Assembly: GCA_022819945.1 (NCBI GenBank)
Contig: JAJEGI010000161.1
Location: forward strand, 1 to 64,000
Reading direction: 5' to 3'
DNA: 64,000 nucleotides
Origin: Candidatus Poribacteria bacterium
GTDB lineage: Bacteria; Poribacteria; WGA-4E; WGA-3G
The translations under genes were made by a program, and so were the position numbers. The notes beneath the pieces are model-generated. The model saw only the letters and a list, made by a program, of their open reading frames with translations, was not told where the DNA came from and did not search any database. This document shows positions 60,801 through 64,000 of this stretch, in pieces; within the stretch, counting starts at the first letter, position 1; each line of letters begins with the position of its first letter.

Positions 60801-60925
60801 ACCTCAGCATATTAGTTCTCAGTTAATGAGTTGTGGCATTCAGGGATGTTGCGGTATCCACAGAAGCATAGGTTACGATAAGATATTAACTGACGACTGA
60901 CGGTTGGCAACTGATAACTAAAATG
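60801..60925. repeat. Repeat-containing clpX-lon gap
   Basis: The 176 bases between the genes contain CAGTTAA and ACTGACGACTGACGGTTGGCAACTGATAAC, heptamer-like units (CTGACGA, CTGACGG, CTGATAA). No gene or clear terminator is seen. Confidence 0.45.
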
Positions 60926-60976
60926 AAATACTATTGCGTTTGCCTAAAGTGGCAACGGTTCATTTACAATTTGTGG

Positions 60977-62518
60977 CTAAGCAGTCTTCAATTCTTCGGA
61001 TTTCCTATAAGTGAGTTGGGGAGGTTCACTGTTGCGCACGGAGTCTTCAGTAATCTGGCACGTTTCAACATCTTCGAGCGATGGAAGCTGATAGAGCGTA
61101 TCGAGCATAATTTTTTCAAAAACGGCTCTTAACCCGCGCGCACCTGTTTCACGTTCAATAACTTCGTCGGCAATAGCAACTAACGCTGCATCGGTTGCAT
61201 GGAATTGTACACCCTCGTAAGCCAAAAGATGCTGATACTGTTTGACGAGGGCGTTCTTAGGTTCTGTGAGGATACGGACGAGTGCGGAGGCGTCTAATTC
61301 ATGTAGCGTTGTAACGACGGGAAGCCGTCCGATCAACTCGGGTATAAATCCGTATTTAATGAGATCTTTTGGCGTTACCTGAGCAAGGATTTCGTGAATT
61401 TTTGTTTGGCTTTTCGGTTGAATAGGCGAACCGAAACCGATGCTCTGCTTTCCGAGCCTATCTTTAATTCCTTTATCTAACCCGATAAAGGTTCCGCCAC
61501 AAATAAACAATACCTTCTTGGTATTTACCTCAATCATCTCCTGATGGGGATGTTTCCTGCCGCCACGGGGTGGTACATTCGCTGTTGTCCCTTCAAGAAT
61601 TTTGAGCAACGCTTGCTGAACACCTTCTCCGGATACATCGCGAGTAATAGATGGGTTTTCGGATTTCCGCGTAATCTTATCTATTTCATCAATATAAATG
61701 ATCCCCGTTTCAGCGCGTGCCACATCGCCATCCGCTGCTTGAACCAGTTTCAAGATGATATTTTCGACATCTTCACCGACATATCCGGCTTCGGTCAACG
61801 TTGTTGCATCGGTAATCGCGAAAGGCACATCCAAAACCTTAGCGAGCGTTTGGGCGAGGAGTGTTTTTCCTGTCCCTGTCGGTCCGATGAGTAAAATGTT
61901 GCTCTTGTCTAATTCAACATCATCAGTTGTATGACCATGATGCAAGCGTTTGTAGTGCGTGTAAACCGCGACAGATAATGTTTTTTTGGCGTGTTCTTGA
62001 CCTATTACATATTCATCAAGTTTTGCTTTAATCTCTTCAGGTGAAGGCGGTTCCGTGAATGGTCCCTCTTCATCTTTTGTTTCGGGATTTGCTGTGCTGT
62101 TTGCTGTATTGGTATCCCTTTGTTCACGAGCATCACGTCCACGCGCCTGCTGGGGGTTCCCTTGGTCTTCCTCAAATTCGGGCTGTTCGTGTGATCCATC
62201 CGTTTTTTTAAGGTCTTCTATGGAGAGATCAAGGCTACCATCTGGTTTGCGATTCAGAATGTCATTACAAAGATCAATACATTCAGAAAGACATCTCTCA
62301 CAGATATTCGCCTCAAGTCCATTAAAGAGTCTCTCAACATGCGTATTATCACGCCGACAAAATGTGCATGAAGCACTATCCGCTGTAGATGCTGATAAAC
62401 GGACAATACATTCAACGCAAATATTTGCCTCCCTACCCTGAAGGAGTCGTAGGCGGACTTGCGTACTGTCCTGCCGACAGAAAGAACAGGATACTTCACG
62501 ATGGGCAGATTCGGACAT
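60977..62518 (-). CDS. clpX: ClpX unfoldase with two tandem zinc-binding domains
   Basis: ClpX is the AAA+ ATPase that unfolds substrates for ClpP. The 513-residue protein is about 90 longer than usual. The N-terminus carries two CxxC...CxxC domains: CSFC...CVEC (residues ~11-37) and CTFC...CERC (residues ~51-78), the second followed by the normal CIDLCNDIL. An acidic linker follows, then Walker A IGPTGTGKTLLAQ, the GYVGEDVEN pore loop, IIYIDEIDKI, the RKH loop region, and GFIPELIGRLPV (IGF-like contact is GFGSP). Known ClpX has one zinc domain. It lies 122 bases after clpP. Confidence 0.95.
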   Translation of the reverse strand: MSESAHREVSCSFCRQDSTQVRLRLLQGREANICVECIVRLSASTADSASCTFCRRDNTHVERLFNGLEANICERCLSECIDLCNDILNRKPDGSLDLSIEDLKKTDGSHEQPEFEEDQGNPQQARGRDAREQRDTNTANSTANPETKDEEGPFTEPPSPEEIKAKLDEYVIGQEHAKKTLSVAVYTHYKRLHHGHTTDDVELDKSNILLIGPTGTGKTLLAQTLAKVLDVPFAITDATTLTEAGYVGEDVENIILKLVQAADGDVARAETGIIYIDEIDKITRKSENPSITRDVSGEGVQQALLKILEGTTANVPPRGGRKHPHQEMIEVNTKKVLFICGGTFIGLDKGIKDRLGKQSIGFGSPIQPKSQTKIHEILAQVTPKDLIKYGFIPELIGRLPVVTTLHELDASALVRILTEPKNALVKQYQHLLAYEGVQFHATDAALVAIADEVIERETGARGLRAVFEKIMLDTLYQLPSLEDVETCQITEDSVRNSEPPQLTYRKSEELKTA

Positions 62519-62534
62519 AGCGATTTCTCCTTTT

Positions 62535-62640
62535 TTAATAGTTATCAGTTATCGGTTAGGAGACGACTTGTGGCAGTCCAGTTAATTGTGTTTTCCACAA
62601 CAATCCTCTTTAGCTGACAACTCTGAGCCTGATAATCCCT
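62535..62640. repeat. Heptamer-like repeats in the clpP-clpX gap
   Basis: AGTTATCAGTTATCGGTTAGG and TGGCAGTCCAGTTAATTGTG belong to the same CAGTTAT-type heptamer group. The gap has no gene. Confidence 0.45.
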
Positions 62641-63240
62641 CTACTCTGTGGCGGCACGTTGCGCGACAACGTGGTCAACAAGACCATATTCCAAGGCTTG
62701 GTCGGCAGTCATATAGAAATCACGGTCAGCATCGGTAGCGATTTTCTCAACATCTTGACCGGTATGTTCGGCTAAAATAGCATACAGCCGGTCTCGCTCT
62801 TGTAAGATTTCTTTTGCATGAATGCTAATATCAGAAGCTTGACCGCCGATACCTCTTGCCATCGGTTGGTGAATAAGCGTCTTTGCATGTGGTAGTGCGT
62901 AACGTTTACCTTGCGCCCCTGCGGCGAGCAAGATTGCCCCCATACTATACGCTCTCCCTAAACACCAAGTCTGCACATCTGCTTTAATGTACTGCATTGT
63001 ATCGTAGATTGCCAAACCAGCGGAAACAGAGCCTCCGGGTGTGTTAAGATAGAGAACAATATCTGCATCCGGATCCTTCCCTTCAAGGAAGAGCATCTGT
63101 GCTGTTACGATGTTTGCGGTAATATCATCATCAATCGGTGTTCCGATCATGATAATTCGATCTTCAAGCAGACGAGAATAAATATCGTATGACCGTTCAC
63201 CTCGACTGGTTTGTTCAACGACGATAGGTACGAGATTCAT
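62641..63240 (-). CDS. clpP: ATP-dependent Clp protease proteolytic subunit
   Basis: The 199-residue serine protease forms the double-heptamer chamber used by ClpX. The triad is Ser99 (GRAYSMGAILLAAG), His124 (TLIHQPMA) and an Asp near the C-terminus (EYGLVDHV). The start MNLVPIVVEQTSRGERSYDIYSRLLEDRII is typical. It lies between tig and clpX as in many bacteria. The leader is an A/T-rich heptamer tract without a clear SD. Confidence 0.96.
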   Translation of the reverse strand: MNLVPIVVEQTSRGERSYDIYSRLLEDRIIMIGTPIDDDITANIVTAQMLFLEGKDPDADIVLYLNTPGGSVSAGLAIYDTMQYIKADVQTWCLGRAYSMGAILLAAGAQGKRYALPHAKTLIHQPMARGIGGQASDISIHAKEILQERDRLYAILAEHTGQDVEKIATDADRDFYMTADQALEYGLVDHVVAQRAATE

Positions 63241-63246
63241 ATTTTT

Positions 63247-63347
63247 TAAAGGTTATAGGTTATAAGTTATAAGTGGTTGGTTAAGAAGGATTGGGAACAT
63301 CCGTCCGCCTCTTAACTTACAACTGTTAACCTCTTCACTTATAATCA
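63247..63347. repeat. GTTATAAGTTATAAG heptamer element before clpP
   Basis: AAGGTTATAGGTTATAAGTTATAAGTGG is followed by an inverted CTCTTAACTTACAACTGTTAACCTCTTC. It is the same family as at 44664, 56691 and 58199. Confidence 0.65.
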
Positions 63348-63351
63348 CTCT

Positions 63352-64000
63352 TCAGGTAATTATGAGTGATTGTTTAGCAGACGCTCGATGAATGAGGAAC
63401 TGATAGATTTTTTCTTGTTGGAGTTGACCGCGAAAATCTTCCAGTCGATTACTTGATTTCAGTAATTCAGCATACTTTTGAGCGTCCCGGTTTTGCTGCT
63501 CAGCGGCACGACGGATTTCATATTCCAATTCATCATCAGATACGTAGATACCCTCTGCTTCAGCAATAGTATCAAAGATCCATGATTGTTTTGTTTGTTG
63601 AATAACATCTCGCCGGAGCTCATCAGGCAGGGTATCCATGTTAATTCCAGCGTCTTCAGGCGTTTGCCGTTCGTTTGCCAATTGCTGTTTGAGGTTCTGA
63701 AGCGTCTGTTGTACGTACTGATCGACCAAGGGTTCCGGGATGGCAATATCAGTTTTTTCAATGAGTTGGGTCAACAATTCTGCCTTCTGCTTATCAACTT
63801 GTAGACTCGTTTCTTCCTCGACCAGATTGTTCCATATCACACCAAAAAGTTGAGAATAGTTTTCATATCCCAGGTCTTTTGCGAATTCATCGTCTAAGGG
63901 TGGAAGATGCTTTTGCGTAATGGCGTGTAATGTGATTTCATATTGCGCGGATTTTCCTGCAAGTTCAGGGATAGGGTGTTCTGGTGGAAAATCAATATCC
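63352..64000 (-). CDS. tig: Trigger factor, C-terminal part (partial)
   Basis: The frame is open from the window edge and ends at 63352. It contains the end of the FKBP-like domain (FPPEHPIPELAGKSAQYEITLHA), the linker QKHLPPLDDEFAKDLGYENY, and the helical chaperone arms (LLTQLIEKTDIAIPEPLVDQYV, DDELEYEIRRAAEQQNRDA). Trigger factor binds the ribosome exit tunnel and folds nascent chains. A shorter reading from a GTG at 63840 is only the internal part of the gene. Gene order tig-clpP-clpX-lon is the classic proteostasis cluster. Confidence 0.93.
   Translation of the reverse strand, partial: DIDFPPEHPIPELAGKSAQYEITLHAITQKHLPPLDDEFAKDLGYENYSQLFGVIWNNLVEEETSLQVDKQKAELLTQLIEKTDIAIPEPLVDQYVQQTLQNLKQQLANERQTPEDAGINMDTLPDELRRDVIQQTKQSWIFDTIAEAEGIYVSDDELEYEIRRAAEQQNRDAQKYAELLKSSNRLEDFRGQLQQEKIYQFLIHRASAKQSLIIT

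Noticed and set aside
1..64000. tRNA or rRNA genes
   Set aside because: I looked for tRNA-like TTCGAnTC arms with matching acceptor stems and for rRNA signature strings and found none; a tRNAscan run would settle it.

Overview
The window looks like a chromosomal segment of an uncultured bacterium of moderate GC content. The best guess is Candidatus Poribacteria. That guess rests on overall style, not on a marker gene: LamG-like, CotH, RraA, YjhG and Uma2 families, an archaeal/eukaryotic-type ProS, a very large gingipain-like protease, and intergenic DNA full of small hairpins, GCGGATT runs and heptamer repeats. I see no rRNA, tRNA or CRISPR array. Most promoters that can be read have a TTGnnn box, a 17-base spacer and a TATAAT-like box, often with an extended -10 (TGn).

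Layout. 1-12.5 kb is housekeeping: the fabF end, an orphan HicB-like gene, folK, an AAA/nuclease gene, then a probable operon sucC-pgk-proS-sucD-panB. On the minus strand follow hisI, trpE, trpG and two ATP-pyrophosphatase paralogues. 13.3-19.1 kb holds a complete cobalamin riboswitch with its own promoter and terminator. It controls a secreted beta-propeller/dockerin protein, and two more envelope genes follow: a lipoprotein fused to an ECF-S-like membrane domain, and a second propeller. I read this as a candidate vitamin B12 capture and uptake locus built differently from the known Btu systems. 19.1-22.1 kb carries an AlbA_2 protein, a ribbon-helix-helix gene with a five-unit 8-bp operator array, and a LamG-like secreted protein.

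22.1-41.6 kb is all on the minus strand and looks like a defence island. In transcription order it has a PLD-SNF2 helicase, an Eco57I-type methylase (frameshifted at its last codons), a TIR protein with about 19 TPRs, a three-TM protein with a ThsB-like TIR, a TIR protein with an unknown C-terminal domain, an FRG-TPR protein, a broken small gene, a TPR-only protein, and an HD hydrolase/YwgA-like/XRE operon. The three TPR proteins share a C-terminal tail and even their 3' flanks while their N-terminal effectors differ. This looks like modular effector swapping on a constant platform. Hairpin arrays, a small MITE-like insertion and clustered palindromes fill the gaps.

41.7-50 kb is mixed metabolism on the plus strand: a CotH-ankyrin fusion, Uma2, a YjhG/YagF dehydratase, VanZ, a metallo-hydrolase, purE, RraA and NIPSNAP. 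50-56.6 kb is one 2154-residue C25 peptidase. 56.7-64 kb has pdxA and rqcP, then the proteostasis cluster tig-clpP-clpX-lon. ClpX there has two zinc-binding domains in tandem.
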